Part shown: in pieces, positions 8,107-16,470 of the stretch
Position numbering within the stretch: position 1 is the first letter of the stretch
Layout: each line of letters begins with the position of its first letter
From: Flavobacteriales bacterium UBA7878
Lineage (GTDB): Bacteria; Bacteroidota; Bacteroidia; Flavobacteriales; Schleiferiaceae
DNA: 35,494 nt
Assembly (NCBI GenBank): GCA_002501205.1
Contig: DLRW01000057.1
Span: forward strand, 1-35,494
Reading direction: 5' to 3'
The notes under the pieces: model-generated
The model's database searches: none
Told to the model about the DNA's origin: nothing
What the model saw: the letters and a program-made list of their open reading frames with translations, nothing else
Made by a program: the position numbers and the translations under genes

Positions 8107-8780
8107 AGTATTTGATTTTAAAAATCCTCGTACTCTTTATTAGCCTAAATGTTTCGGCCCAAAGTTCCCTTTCCCTCAGTATGGGGGCTGGCATTTTAAG
8201 TGAATCTTATAGTCCGCATTATAAGTCCTTTGCAGATTACCTAAATGATAAGGCCTTGCCCCGGCAACAATTGCAGGCAGGACTCCAGTATAATTGGCAA
8301 ATAGATGATCACTCCAGTTTAGGGTTTGGAGGAGCCTACCTATTCCGAGATATTCAATACCAGGATTTGGTGATCAAGGATCATAATAATCAATCAACGG
8401 AATATCAATCAGATGTGCTCCGATATTTGGATTTTTCATTTGCTTATGGCTATAAACTACGTTGGAGTCGCAGTTTTAGCCTGTACCCTAAAATGGGGTT
8501 TTTTAGCTTTATACCGGTGGAAAGTCGACCTATAATGTATTCGATAGCTTCGACTGTATTACGTCCTCAAATCGACTACGATCAGCATGGGGGATTAGGT
8601 GCTTTGGCGGAGCTTTACCTCGAATGGAATCCCTGGTCTAAAAGCAAGTGGGGATTACACTTGGCTATTCCTTATCAATGGTATTGGTTTCTAAATACTG
8701 CAGAAAGACGCGATCCATTTTACTCGCTTTCCTTGCAAATGGGTTTACATTATAATTTACTTCGCGGGCGGCGCTATTGA
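8103..8780 (+). CDS. Exported protein of unknown function, probable outer-membrane beta-barrel
   Basis: 225 residues with a clear signal peptide (MKYLILKILVLFISLNVSAQ) followed by strand-like segments rich in aromatic residues (QAGLQYNWQI, SSLGFGGAYLF, LDFSFAYGYKLRW, LYPKMGFFSFI, WGLHLAIPYQWYWF) and a final strand SLSLQMGLHYNLL. This is the profile of a medium-size outer-membrane barrel. It starts inside the last codons of the upstream exported protein (ATGA overlap). I found no homologous family by eye. The pair is flanked by the atp terminator and a histidine kinase gene, which gives little functional clue. Confidence 0.6.
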   Translation: MKYLILKILVLFISLNVSAQSSLSLSMGAGILSESYSPHYKSFADYLNDKALPRQQLQAGLQYNWQIDDHSSLGFGGAYLFRDIQYQDLVIKDHNNQSTEYQSDVLRYLDFSFAYGYKLRWSRSFSLYPKMGFFSFIPVESRPIMYSIASTVLRPQIDYDQHGGLGALAELYLEWNPWSKSKWGLHLAIPYQWYWFLNTAERRDPFYSLSLQMGLHYNLLRGRRY

Positions 8781-8815
8781 TTTTTTGGAATTAAGTTTTC
8801 CGGCCCGCATTTTGC

Positions 8816-8823
8816 TAACTTCC
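8816..8823 (+). promoter_or_regulatory. Possible -7 element close to the start codon of the histidine kinase gene
   Basis: TAACTTCC preceded by TTTTGC lies exactly 12 bases before the GTG start at 8828. It matches TAnnTTTG only partly, so the call rests mainly on its similarity in position to stronger boxes before the S4, addA and HKD genes. No clear TTG at the right upstream distance was assigned. Confidence 0.25.
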
Positions 8824-8827
8824 CCAC

Positions 8828-10291
8828 GTGATCAACAGGAGCTGGATACCCTTTACCCTTAGAGGACGCATCTTTTTTTCGATGCTGCTTATCCTCGCTA
8901 TTTCATTCCTTTTAACCGGAACCATTTCCTTCTATCACTTTAAGCAAGAAAACGAGCAATACCACGAAGAACGCCTTAAACGCAAGGAGTTCGCGGTTTT
9001 GGAATCCATTAATTTTTTCTTGCGCGATCAGGAGCTCATCAACAATACCGACAGCATTGTAAGCCTCTTTGATACCAAGGTTTGTGATCTCGCGCAAATC
9101 AATGGTTTGGATATCAATATCTACGGCCTTAACGGGAATTTGCTTATCGCCTCTACACCTCATCTCCACGAAAGTGGCCTTATTCCCACCAAGATTGATC
9201 CCGATCTGATGGAGCGCCTTTATCAGACCGCCGACCAGGTTTTACGACGTTATAAAACCGATTCGGTTGATTTCCTTTCCACCTTCGATTTTATTCGGAA
9301 TTACCAAGGCAAGCCGGTAGCGATCATTAACCTGCCCTATTTCGACGTTGAAGACCTCAGCAGAGAGGATTTGAGAAACTTTCTCTGGCGATTAACGGAA
9401 ATATACTTCCTCCTCTTTTTGGGTGCCAGTTTGATGGCCTATTTCCTTTCCAATTACATCACCGGATCCTTGCAACTAATCGGGGAACACATAAAAAACA
9501 CCCGACTCAAAGGAGGAAATTATCAACTGGAATGGAAATACCAGGATGAGATTGGGACTCTGGTGGCGGAATACAATCGTATGCTTCAAGAGCTGGAAGC
9601 CTCCGCCGCTAAATTGGCCCAAACCGAAAGGGAAAGTGCCTGGCGTGAAATGGCCAAACAAGTGGCGCATGAAATTAAAAATCCGCTTACGCCCATGCGA
9701 CTCAATGTGCAGTACCTCGAAAAGAGCCTGCGTACAGATGATCCTGAGAAACTACGTGAGTTTTCGGAAAGCATGATTGATCAGATAGATACCCTGAGCA
9801 ATATTGCAGCCGCTTTCTCACGCTTTGCCTCTATGCCGGAACTACGCTTAAAACTATTCCCCGTAAGGGAATTGGTACGCAGAGTGGCTATGTTATATCC
9901 AGAGCATAATGTTCAATTTAAGGCAGAAGATGAGGATCTGCAGATTTATGCTGATCCGGATCAACTTATTCGAGTGATGAATAACCTCATCAATAATGCC
10001 CTGCAATCCGTACCCCAGGGTCGAAAAGAGCAGATAGTAGTTTCGCTTTCGCGGAAGGGAGAACAGGCTCTTATTGAAGTTTGCGACAATGGCAGTGGTA
10101 TTCCCGAATCGCAGCATACCAAGATTTTTGAGCCTCGTTTTACCACCAAATCTAGTGGCATGGGATTAGGCCTGGCTTTGGTAAAGCGAATTGTAGATGG
10201 CTTTTCCGGGCGCATCGAATTCGAAACCAAACTGGGCGAAGGAACTTGTTTTCGAGTATACCTACCTCTATCCGCGCAAAGCGAGGACTAG
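8828..10291 (+). CDS. NtrY-like membrane sensor histidine kinase
   Basis: 487 residues. Two membrane helices (about 14-34 and 190-210) bracket a periplasmic sensor domain of about 155 residues; a HAMP linker follows (about 210-265). The HisKA H-box is VAHEIKNPLTPMRL with phospho-acceptor H281, the variant found in NtrY-type kinases. The ATPase domain has the N box (NNLINNALQSV), G1 (DNGSGIP), F box (FEPRFTTK) and G2 (GMGLGLALV). The gene begins with GTG at 8828; the next ATG (8881) would remove the N-terminal part of the first helix. No response regulator is adjacent, so the partner and signal are unknown. The next gene, a crotonase, starts 57 bases later. Confidence 0.88.
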   Translation: MINRSWIPFTLRGRIFFSMLLILAISFLLTGTISFYHFKQENEQYHEERLKRKEFAVLESINFFLRDQELINNTDSIVSLFDTKVCDLAQINGLDINIYGLNGNLLIASTPHLHESGLIPTKIDPDLMERLYQTADQVLRRYKTDSVDFLSTFDFIRNYQGKPVAIINLPYFDVEDLSREDLRNFLWRLTEIYFLLFLGASLMAYFLSNYITGSLQLIGEHIKNTRLKGGNYQLEWKYQDEIGTLVAEYNRMLQELEASAAKLAQTERESAWREMAKQVAHEIKNPLTPMRLNVQYLEKSLRTDDPEKLREFSESMIDQIDTLSNIAAAFSRFASMPELRLKLFPVRELVRRVAMLYPEHNVQFKAEDEDLQIYADPDQLIRVMNNLINNALQSVPQGRKEQIVVSLSRKGEQALIEVCDNGSGIPESQHTKIFEPRFTTKSSGMGLGLALVKRIVDGFSGRIEFETKLGEGTCFRVYLPLSAQSED

Positions 10292-10348
10292 GAAGTTTTT
10301 AAATCCGAGGGAATTCATTTCTTTTGCAGGGCACCCAATGAAACAATC

Positions 10349-11122
10349 ATGGAATTCAACAATCTGCTACTGGAAATAAGCGATTCAATTGCGGTAATTA
10401 CCCTTAATCGCCCTAAGCAACTCAATGCCTTAAATAAAGAAACAATCGCCGAGCTGCATCAGGCCCTTGAAGGTCTAAAGAATGATGCCGCTGTTCGGGT
10501 GATCATCCTAACCGGAAGTGGCGAAAAGTCATTTGTGGCTGGCGCCGATATTAAAGAATTTGCCAATTTCTCGGTAACTGAAGGAACCGAATTAGCGGCC
10601 TTAGGTCAAACGAGTCTCTTCGATTATATCGAGAACTATAGTAAGCCCGTAATCGCCGCCGTAAATGGTTTTGCATTGGGTGGTGGTTTGGAACTAGCGA
10701 TGAGTGCACATATTCGCATTGCATCTAACAATGCCAAATTAGGCTTACCTGAAGTTACCCTGGGTTTAATTCCCGGATATGGTGGTACCCAACGTTTAGC
10801 CCAATTGGTAGGCAAAGGCCGAGCCCTGGAAATGATTCTCAGCGCTCAAATGATCAAGGCCGATCGTGCCTATGAAATGGGTTTGGTAAATCACCTTACG
10901 GAATTGGAAGAACTGCTTCCAACGGCTAAAGGCCTAGCTTCTAAAATTGCCCAAAATTCGCCCAATGCTATTCACAGTGCGATTAAATGTGTAAATGCGG
11001 GCTATACCGATGGGATGAATGGCTTTAAGGTGGAAATTGAAGAATTCGGAAAATGCTTCGGCACTGAAGATTTTACGGAAGGAACCACCGCCTTTTTAGA
11101 AAAACGCCAACCTCAGTTTTGA
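10349..11122 (+). CDS. Enoyl-CoA hydratase (crotonase family)
   Basis: 257 residues, normal for a hydratase acting in fatty-acid or branched-chain acyl-CoA breakdown, adding water across trans-2-enoyl-CoA. The oxyanion-hole segments AGADIKEF (64-71) and GFALGGGLELAMS are present. Both catalytic glutamates of the hydratase type are in place: E115 in GGGLELA and E135 in LPEVTLG, 20 residues apart as in the rat enzyme. The NPP-type tail sequence (NSPNAIHSAIK) is also typical. Its stop codon overlaps the TTG start of the next gene (TTGA), so it is coupled with a hydrolase. Exact acyl-CoA substrate cannot be read from sequence. Confidence 0.9.
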   Translation: MEFNNLLLEISDSIAVITLNRPKQLNALNKETIAELHQALEGLKNDAAVRVIILTGSGEKSFVAGADIKEFANFSVTEGTELAALGQTSLFDYIENYSKPVIAAVNGFALGGGLELAMSAHIRIASNNAKLGLPEVTLGLIPGYGGTQRLAQLVGKGRALEMILSAQMIKADRAYEMGLVNHLTELEELLPTAKGLASKIAQNSPNAIHSAIKCVNAGYTDGMNGFKVEIEEFGKCFGTEDFTEGTTAFLEKRQPQF

Positions 11123-11787
11123 GCATTCGCAAAGACTTTAAAATAGAACGTACGGCTCGCTACTACCTCAGTAGCGAGCCGTCGTCTTTACAGCCCTATC
11201 TCTGTTTTGTACTGCATGGTTATGGGCAGCATCCGGAGTTCTTTTTGCGTAAGTTCGAAAAGGCACAGCGTTCCGATATTTTGTTTGTGGCACCCGAAGG
11301 CTTGCATCGTTTTTATTTACAAGGCTCTTCGGGACGAGTGGGCTCCAGTTGGATGACCAAGGAGGACCGCCTTAATGATATTGATGACTATTGCCAAATG
11401 TTGGATCAAGTGGCGGCTATGGTCATGGATCACCAGCGCTTTGAAAAGGTGGCCATTTTTGGTTTCTCGCAGGGCGTGGCCACCGCATGCCGATGGGCCA
11501 ATAGCACCCATTTGAAGTTTGAAACCTTAATCAATTGGGCCGGAGCTTTCCCTCCGGATCTCAACTTTGAAACGGCGCTTGAAAATTTTCGCCCGAAGGA
11601 ATTACATATGCTATGCGGCGACGATGATGAATTTATTAGCGAGCAGCGATTAGAGGAACATTTAAATTTTCTGAAGGAAAAGGGTCTCCATCCCAAGCTG
11701 CATCGTTTTGAAGGGAAGCATGATATTTATGAAGCGCCTCTAAAGGCTTTACTGGAGGAGGTTTTTCCTACTCATCCAAATCCATAA
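11119..11787 (+). CDS. Alpha/beta-hydrolase, carboxylesterase/phospholipase type
   Basis: 222 residues, the size of the YpfH/phospholipase-carboxylesterase group, probably cytoplasmic because no signal peptide is seen. The nucleophile elbow is GFSQG with S117; the oxyanion motif is HGYGQ (33-37); the likely acid lies in CGDDDEF (D168-D170) and the histidine is H201 in GKHD. The start is a TTG at 11119 that overlaps the crotonase stop; no ATG occurs before residue 79, which would be too late. Codons 12-22 contain a perfect 13-bp inverted repeat. The 3' end overlaps the convergent S4-domain gene by 20 bases. Substrate unknown; pairing with the crotonase suggests ester or acyl chemistry. Confidence 0.75.
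   Translation: MSIRKDFKIERTARYYLSSEPSSLQPYLCFVLHGYGQHPEFFLRKFEKAQRSDILFVAPEGLHRFYLQGSSGRVGSSWMTKEDRLNDIDDYCQMLDQVAAMVMDHQRFEKVAIFGFSQGVATACRWANSTHLKFETLINWAGAFPPDLNFETALENFRPKELHMLCGDDDEFISEQRLEEHLNFLKEKGLHPKLHRFEGKHDIYEAPLKALLEEVFPTHPNP
11152..11182 (+). repeat. Perfect 13-bp inverted repeat inside the hydrolase gene
   Basis: ACGGCTCGCTACT (11152-11164) and AGTAGCGAGCCGT (11170-11182) are exact reverse complements around a five-base loop. It lies 33-63 bases after the TTG start of the hydrolase gene. No T-run follows, so it is not a terminator. Confidence 0.85.
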
Positions 11788-12139
11788 AGTCGTTAAGATC
11801 CCGACGTTCTTTTTTGGTCGGTCTACCGGTGCCGCGAGGTCGGCTCAGCTTATGCATCATATTGATGAATTGCTGTTTTTCGAGCTCTTCGGCGGTAGTA
11901 ATGTCTCGGATTAAGTCGGGAACCAATTTGGCGCCTACCCGTGATTTGGGGATGTCCAATACCTCAACCTGGTAAAGCACACCATCCTTACGAAAACCAA
12001 TTCTGTCGCCCACCTTTACTTCTCGTGAGGCTTTGGCCGGCTCATCGTTAATTAATACCCGCGACTTTTTTAAGGCATCTGTAGCCAGGCTGCGGGTTTT
12101 GTATTTGCGAACACACCAGAGGTACTTATCAATACGCAT
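11768..12139 (-). CDS. S4-domain RNA-binding protein, Hsp15-like
   Basis: 123 residues. The S4 fold opens with MRIDKYLWCVRKYKTRSLATDALKK-type sequence, then VLINDEPAKASREVKVGD, which is the classical S4 loop, as in the ribosome-associated heat-shock protein Hsp15 that binds free 50S subunits carrying nascent chains. The C-terminal tail is basic (RPRGTGRPTKKERRD), also as in Hsp15. The gene converges with the hydrolase gene and overlaps it by 20 bases. A full TAnnTTTG match lies 12 bases before its ATG, built from the T-run of the upstream terminator, so its mRNA may be leaderless. Confidence 0.85.
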   Translation of the reverse strand: MRIDKYLWCVRKYKTRSLATDALKKSRVLINDEPAKASREVKVGDRIGFRKDGVLYQVEVLDIPKSRVGAKLVPDLIRDITTAEELEKQQFINMMHKLSRPRGTGRPTKKERRDLNDFMDLDE

Positions 12140-12143
12140 GGGT

Positions 12144-12151
12144 CAAAAATA
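12144..12151 (-). promoter_or_regulatory. -7 element of the S4 gene embedded in a terminator tract
   Basis: Read on the minus strand, TATTTTTG is a perfect TAnnTTTG match whose first T is 12 bases before the ATG at 12139. No TTG is present 17-23 bases upstream; that space holds the terminator hairpin. If used, transcription would start at about the A of the start codon. Confidence 0.4.
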
Positions 12152-12180
12152 AAGAATCCCGGCAGCGTACTGCGCGGGAT
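12144..12180 (-). terminator. Terminator downstream of the large secreted-protein gene
   Basis: On the minus strand ATCCCGCGCAG (12180-12170) pairs with CTGCCGGGAT (12165-12156) around TACG, with one unpaired base, and is followed by the T-rich TCTTTATTTTTG. It is about 105 bases after the stop codon of the large gene. Confidence 0.75.
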
Positions 12181-12208
12181 CCTTTGGATATAGAGGGGGT
12201 ATTTACAC
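12175..12208. repeat. 34-bp direct repeat, copy 1
   Basis: Begins CGGGATCCTTTGGATATA, continues with AGAGGGGGTA and ends TTTACAC. It is identical to copy 2 (12253-12286) at 33 of 34 positions (T versus A at position 28) and is offset from it by 78 bases. It partly overlaps the terminator hairpin. Confidence 0.95.
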
Positions 12209-12221
12209 GTTTTAAATTCCT

Positions 12222-12245
12222 CTGTCGGAAAAGGAAGCCCGACAG
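12222..12245. other. Small hairpin between the two repeat copies
   Basis: CTGTCGG (12222-12228) and CCGACAG (12239-12245) are exact reverse complements around a ten-base loop. It lies in the 3' untranslated stretch of the large gene between the two direct repeats. Confidence 0.5.
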
Positions 12246-12252
12246 TGGGTGC

Positions 12253-12286
12253 CGGGATCCTTTGGATATAGAGGGGGTAATTACAC
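12253..12286. repeat. 34-bp direct repeat, copy 2, abutting the stop codon of the large gene
   Basis: Same unit as at 12175-12208 with one difference. Its last base is the final base of the TAG stop codon of the secreted-protein gene, so on the transcript this copy is the first thing after the stop. Confidence 0.95.
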
Positions 12287-15200
12287 TATTTACGGTACAC
12301 CACTTTTTGGGTGTAGCTACGGTTATCAGTGATCACCTTCATCAGGTAAACACCTTCCAGTAATTCGGCTTGAGGTTGGTAAACCATGGTGTTGGTTCCT
12401 TTAAATTGGAAGCCTAAAGCTGCTTGATCTACCATCTTACCGCTTAAGTCATAAAGCTCTACGCGCACATCGCTGCTATTGTCTAAGTGCAAGTCGATTT
12501 GAGCGGCACCGCTAAATGGATTAGGATAAACGTTTAATCCATTCTGTACTTGTCCGTATTCCGCAGTGCTTACAGGGTTGCCATTGCTATTGAATTCTAC
12601 ATTAGCGATGTCGAAGCTTACCGGAACGAAGGTGTTATAGTCACCCACGATAGAGAAAGTCACGTTTAAGATATTGCTAAGGTCAAGAGGAGTGTTTCCA
12701 GCTGAAACCAAATCGGCAAAATCAATGCTGTAAGTTCCCATAGCGGCGTTTTGTACAGGCACAGTGATACGGTATTGCTCGCTCCAGTTCGTGATGTCGC
12801 CACTTACCAGGGTTACAATAATCTCGTTCAATCCGCTTAAGCTAGCTTCAAAGGTCATTTGGTTGTAGGCACTTAAGTCTACAGATTTGTGACCAGGACG
12901 CAACATGCGGTAAATACTCACATAGTTCTTTAAGTTACCGGTAAACTGTACATCGCGCTCTAGGTGTTTTTTAGAGCTATCGAAGGTATAGCCACTCTCG
13001 GTAAGGGTATTGAAATTAGTGCTGTTGGCACCTACTACGCGCTCGAAGTCAACTCCCCAAGCACCGTCGGCTAAGTACAAAACATCGCGACCACCACCGA
13101 TATCGTTCAAGATTTCGAATCCAGAGTCGAATAGGTATCCGGTGTTCCAAACTACAGTTTCTTCGTTTTTAGCAGGATCAAGGCTGATCAATTCACCAAA
13201 CTGAGTACGGGTAGCTTGCTCGTTAATGGTACGGTTAGCCATAATGTTAATCTCGCTGGCACCTACAGTGTTTACCATGGTGAGGTAGATTTTACCATCT
13301 TCATAGTGACCGGTTTTTACGTAGGCAGTAGGTACTGCAACGTTGCTGCTGGTTAAGCTGCTTACCGGACCATCCATTTCCATTAAAGTAAGGATGTCTT
13401 CTACCAATTGGCGAGTTAAGCTTTCAGATACAGACCATACCTGAAAGTTGTACACTTTATCAGAAGGCTGGATATCATACTCTTGTTGGTTCCAACGAGC
13501 ATCGATTTCGATAGAGCCATTGGCTTTCTTATAGGCTACAAAGGTTACTGCCATGTCTACCAAACCTTCACCTTGATCTAAGTGAGAAAGGATAAAGGTG
13601 TGACCTTTGATATTGATCAATTTAATATTCTCTAAAGTGGCACCGTTTAAGCGGTCGCAAATCACTTTGGTGTGGTTATACACCTCATTCTGAGTTTCGA
13701 TGGCCAGGATGCTTCCTAAACGGTTCTGGGCAGTGTTTAAGTAATCTACAGAGAATACATTTAAGGCATTGGTAATACCAATCAAATCAGTTGGAGTAGC
13801 AATTACCGCTGGAGCGTTTTGAGGGCCTACAGCAGGTAAGTAGTCGCTTAATGCGCCGGTTTTACCTAATTGCTGACTTTGCATATCACTCAAAGTAGGT
13901 TGCTGAGCAATACGATCGTAGAAAGTATGTTGTCCGCGGATGATGCGCTCGTAGTTACGGGCGGCAATTAAACGGGCCATAGAACCTTCACTCTCGATAC
14001 CACCGTTATTGGAACCTGAAGAACCAGTAGCACAGTTTTCACTAGCACTGTTGTTACTGCTTACAGGATCGGGTTGGTTTTGACTCAAAACAGAGGCAGT
14101 GTTGCTACCATTTCCGTTTACCTGAACGGTAACTTGTAAGCTTTGACCAGTACCACAAACCACTTCTGGAATAGTCCATAAACCGGTTCCGGCATTGTAG
14201 CTTCCGCTGCTAGGTCCGGCATGACTTACATAAGTGAAGTTTGCATCAATTACATATTGAATCTGTACAGCAGTTGCAGGCACGCCACAAGTAAGGTTGT
14301 CGATGTGGATGGTAAAGGTTACCTGATCTCCCACATTAGGAGTGTTATTAGTAACGGTTTGAGTAACCTGTAAGTCGGCAGGACAACGAACACTGTTAAT
14401 GTCTGCTGTAACGGTAGTTCCATCCAAGTACCAGCTCAAAGCGCTGATAGAAGGGAAAGTAACAGTAAACTCATTACTGTGGGTACCGGCAATAAAGCTG
14501 GTGTTTTGGCCACGACCTTGTGGAGATGGGCTAAAGCTGTTATTAGCGCCTACAGGAATGTTTACTGTAAAGTTATTAGGGTTATGGTAACCGAATTTGG
14601 CCACCACATCATTGTTCACGTCGATGTAAACACAGTTCAATTCTGGGTTTACATTTAAAGTTCCGCTTCCGTTTACGGCGGTGAAAGCACCACAGAATTC
14701 AGAAGTACCATTGGCAGTAAGGAAAGAGGTTGCAGTGATCGCATCTCCAGCCACAAAGCCAGCAGGAACAGGAACGGTAAACTCGAAACGATTGGCATTG
14801 CTTTCAGTACCCTGGGCAATTCCATTTACCAAACCAGGACCATAAGATCCGGTGCTGGCATCCATATCATCGCCACTACCTTCCACTTTAGAGAAAAGGA
14901 AGCTCTTACCTTGAGGCATATAAGCACCGGTATATTGATCAGCTTCGAAGAACTCTACCGTAGCACCGGCAGGAGCAAATCCTTTTACAGTAAGGTTAGC
15001 ACCATTAATGATTACCGCATCAATAATAGGGAAGTTTTGCAATTGGTTACCTCCGGCATCAACATCGTTGTTGTCGTTTAAAGTAACGTAGGTACCGGTT
15101 CCCTTGCGATGGTTATCGCTAGAGCTTAATAAGTCAATACCTAATTGCTTAGAAGTAGTTAAAGGCGCAACAGCAGGAATTACGTTTCCGTTGTTGTAAA

Positions 15201-16242
15201 TGCAGTTTTGAGTGATGTGGTGTTTTTCAGCTGCGCTGGTAACCAGGATACCGGCACCCACATTATCATAAATAAGGTTCTTAGTGATAGTGTCGCCGTA
15301 TCCTCCATAGATACGCATACCTGAAGTTTCGTTACCCAAGCGACCGTTATTGTAAGAAGTGTTGTTCTCAATTTGGTGACCACCGTGAGAGTTGTAGGTA
15401 TCCAAACCATTGGCACCATTGTTACGGAAAAGGTTTTCTTTAACTACACAGTTCTCAGTGAAATCAGCAACGTCTAAACCATCGGTAATTTGATCCACCA
15501 AACCATTGTGGGCAAAGTCGTTTTGATAAACTTCCCAGTTGGCACAACCGGTGCGAAGGAAGCCACCCATGGTAGATCCATAGGCCACATAGTTGTGGTG
15601 GAATTTACCATCGTCAACGCCTAAAGCCTGGAAGTTAGGAGCACCATTGATATCGCTTCCGGCAGGAGCCATATCCTGATGAGCCTCAGAGCCTAAAACC
15701 ATATTAAAGGCTTCGAAGTAGCCACCGCCACCTCGAACCAAAAGGTTGGCATTGTCATAAATGAACCATCCGTTACCGAAGCTGTGGATAGCAAGGTCGT
15801 TAATAGTAATGTAACGCTCGGTAGCTTGTAATCCCCACTTCAAATTACCGGCACCGTCAACGATCTCAATTTCGGGACCGTCTACCTGCGCTAAAGCCAC
15901 GGCATCACAACCTACGGTACCACCGGCTCCGAAGATGGTGGTATTGGTGTTACCGGTGAAAGCAGTTTGAGTGCTTCCGTCGACGGTTAATACACGGTTG
16001 TTAATGCTGGGTAACTCAGCGGTGGTTACCAGAATGGTGAATACTCCGGTGCTGGCATTGTAACCGGCGTCGGAAGTAGGGATGTTAAACTCGATACGAT
16101 CGATGCTCCAGTTTGCATTGGCATCGGTGATTGCTTGACGTAGCGAACCGGGACCCGAATCATTCGTGTTGGTCACGGTTAGAACTTGACCTTGTAAGCT
16201 TAAGGCCAAGGCTAGAAAAAATGTAATACCCCAGGTTTTCAT
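12286..16242 (-). CDS. Large T9SS-secreted protein with beta-helix and DUF11-like domains
   Basis: 1318 residues from the ATG at 16242, which gives a perfect signal peptide (MKTWGITFFLALALSLQGQ); an in-frame TTG nine codons upstream is less likely. After it comes a CSLREA-like segment (NTNDSGPGSLRQAI, about 24-38), then right-handed beta-helix repeats (about 130-340, with recurring asparagine-rich turns such as KENLFRNNGANGL and ENNTSYNNGRLG), a DUF11-like beta-sandwich (about 614-735), a long region of about 400 residues I do not recognise, a possible carbohydrate-binding-like beta domain (about 1060-1215), and a T9SS type A sorting domain (about 1230-1318; NVYPNPF, ELYDLSGKMV, GVYLMKVITDN). 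It is exported through the outer membrane and either anchored or released. A LytTR regulator is encoded divergently. Ligand or substrate unknown; no catalytic residues could be assigned. Confidence 0.85.
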   Translation of the reverse strand: MKTWGITFFLALALSLQGQVLTVTNTNDSGPGSLRQAITDANANWSIDRIEFNIPTSDAGYNASTGVFTILVTTAELPSINNRVLTVDGSTQTAFTGNTNTTIFGAGGTVGCDAVALAQVDGPEIEIVDGAGNLKWGLQATERYITINDLAIHSFGNGWFIYDNANLLVRGGGGYFEAFNMVLGSEAHQDMAPAGSDINGAPNFQALGVDDGKFHHNYVAYGSTMGGFLRTGCANWEVYQNDFAHNGLVDQITDGLDVADFTENCVVKENLFRNNGANGLDTYNSHGGHQIENNTSYNNGRLGNETSGMRIYGGYGDTITKNLIYDNVGAGILVTSAAEKHHITQNCIYNNGNVIPAVAPLTTSKQLGIDLLSSSDNHRKGTGTYVTLNDNNDVDAGGNQLQNFPIIDAVIINGANLTVKGFAPAGATVEFFEADQYTGAYMPQGKSFLFSKVEGSGDDMDASTGSYGPGLVNGIAQGTESNANRFEFTVPVPAGFVAGDAITATSFLTANGTSEFCGAFTAVNGSGTLNVNPELNCVYIDVNNDVVAKFGYHNPNNFTVNIPVGANNSFSPSPQGRGQNTSFIAGTHSNEFTVTFPSISALSWYLDGTTVTADINSVRCPADLQVTQTVTNNTPNVGDQVTFTIHIDNLTCGVPATAVQIQYVIDANFTYVSHAGPSSGSYNAGTGLWTIPEVVCGTGQSLQVTVQVNGNGSNTASVLSQNQPDPVSSNNSASENCATGSSGSNNGGIESEGSMARLIAARNYERIIRGQHTFYDRIAQQPTLSDMQSQQLGKTGALSDYLPAVGPQNAPAVIATPTDLIGITNALNVFSVDYLNTAQNRLGSILAIETQNEVYNHTKVICDRLNGATLENIKLINIKGHTFILSHLDQGEGLVDMAVTFVAYKKANGSIEIDARWNQQEYDIQPSDKVYNFQVWSVSESLTRQLVEDILTLMEMDGPVSSLTSSNVAVPTAYVKTGHYEDGKIYLTMVNTVGASEINIMANRTINEQATRTQFGELISLDPAKNEETVVWNTGYLFDSGFEILNDIGGGRDVLYLADGAWGVDFERVVGANSTNFNTLTESGYTFDSSKKHLERDVQFTGNLKNYVSIYRMLRPGHKSVDLSAYNQMTFEASLSGLNEIIVTLVSGDITNWSEQYRITVPVQNAAMGTYSIDFADLVSAGNTPLDLSNILNVTFSIVGDYNTFVPVSFDIANVEFNSNGNPVSTAEYGQVQNGLNVYPNPFSGAAQIDLHLDNSSDVRVELYDLSGKMVDQAALGFQFKGTNTMVYQPQAELLEGVYLMKVITDNRSYTQKVVYRK

Positions 16243-16282
16243 AGCTGTAATAATTGAATTACCCAGCAAACCTAATCTCCTT

Positions 16283-16301
16283 ATTAACAGGGCCTGTTAA
16301 T
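16283..16301. repeat. 8-bp inverted repeat upstream of the secreted-protein gene
   Basis: ATTAACAG (16283-16290) and CTGTTAAT (16294-16301) are exact reverse complements with a three-base centre. It is 41 bases before the secreted-protein start and 170 bases before the divergent LytTR gene. It may be an operator or a 5'-leader hairpin; its short loop fits either. Confidence 0.5.
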
Positions 16302-16418
16302 TATTAGATGAACTGCAAAATGTGTCGATAAGTGGTTGAAAGAAAGCCTGAAACGAATAAAAAGAAACAAGCTCAAAGGCTTGTGGGGCAAGGCTTAAGC
16401 GCTAAAATAGAGGAATTC

Positions 16419-16449
16419 TTGCGTACTATACATTTTAGAGCCATTTTTG
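16419..16449 (+). promoter_or_regulatory. Predicted promoter of the LytTR regulator gene
   Basis: TTG at 16419-16421, a 20-base spacer and CATTTTTG at 16442-16449 (one mismatch to TAnnTTTG). The leader would be about 15 bases. Confidence 0.45.
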
Positions 16450-16470
16450 TTAAGAATTCATTCCTCTCAC

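Noticed and set aside
12140..12285. CRISPR array or small mobile element from the 34-bp repeats
   Set aside because: Only two copies, no regular spacer series, no inverted terminal ends, no transposase or Cas gene nearby.
15180..15419. Frame of 79 codons within the large secreted-protein gene on the same strand
   Set aside because: It is a shadow frame produced by the threonine/asparagine-rich codons of the beta-helix region; no family resemblance.
16243..16269. Upstream TTG as the start of the large secreted protein
   Set aside because: It would add nine residues before a signal peptide that is already complete from the ATG at 16242.
16447..16470. Upstream TTG as the start of the LytTR regulator
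   Set aside because: It overlaps the predicted -7 box, and MKCIVVDDD at 16471 is the normal start of a receiver domain.
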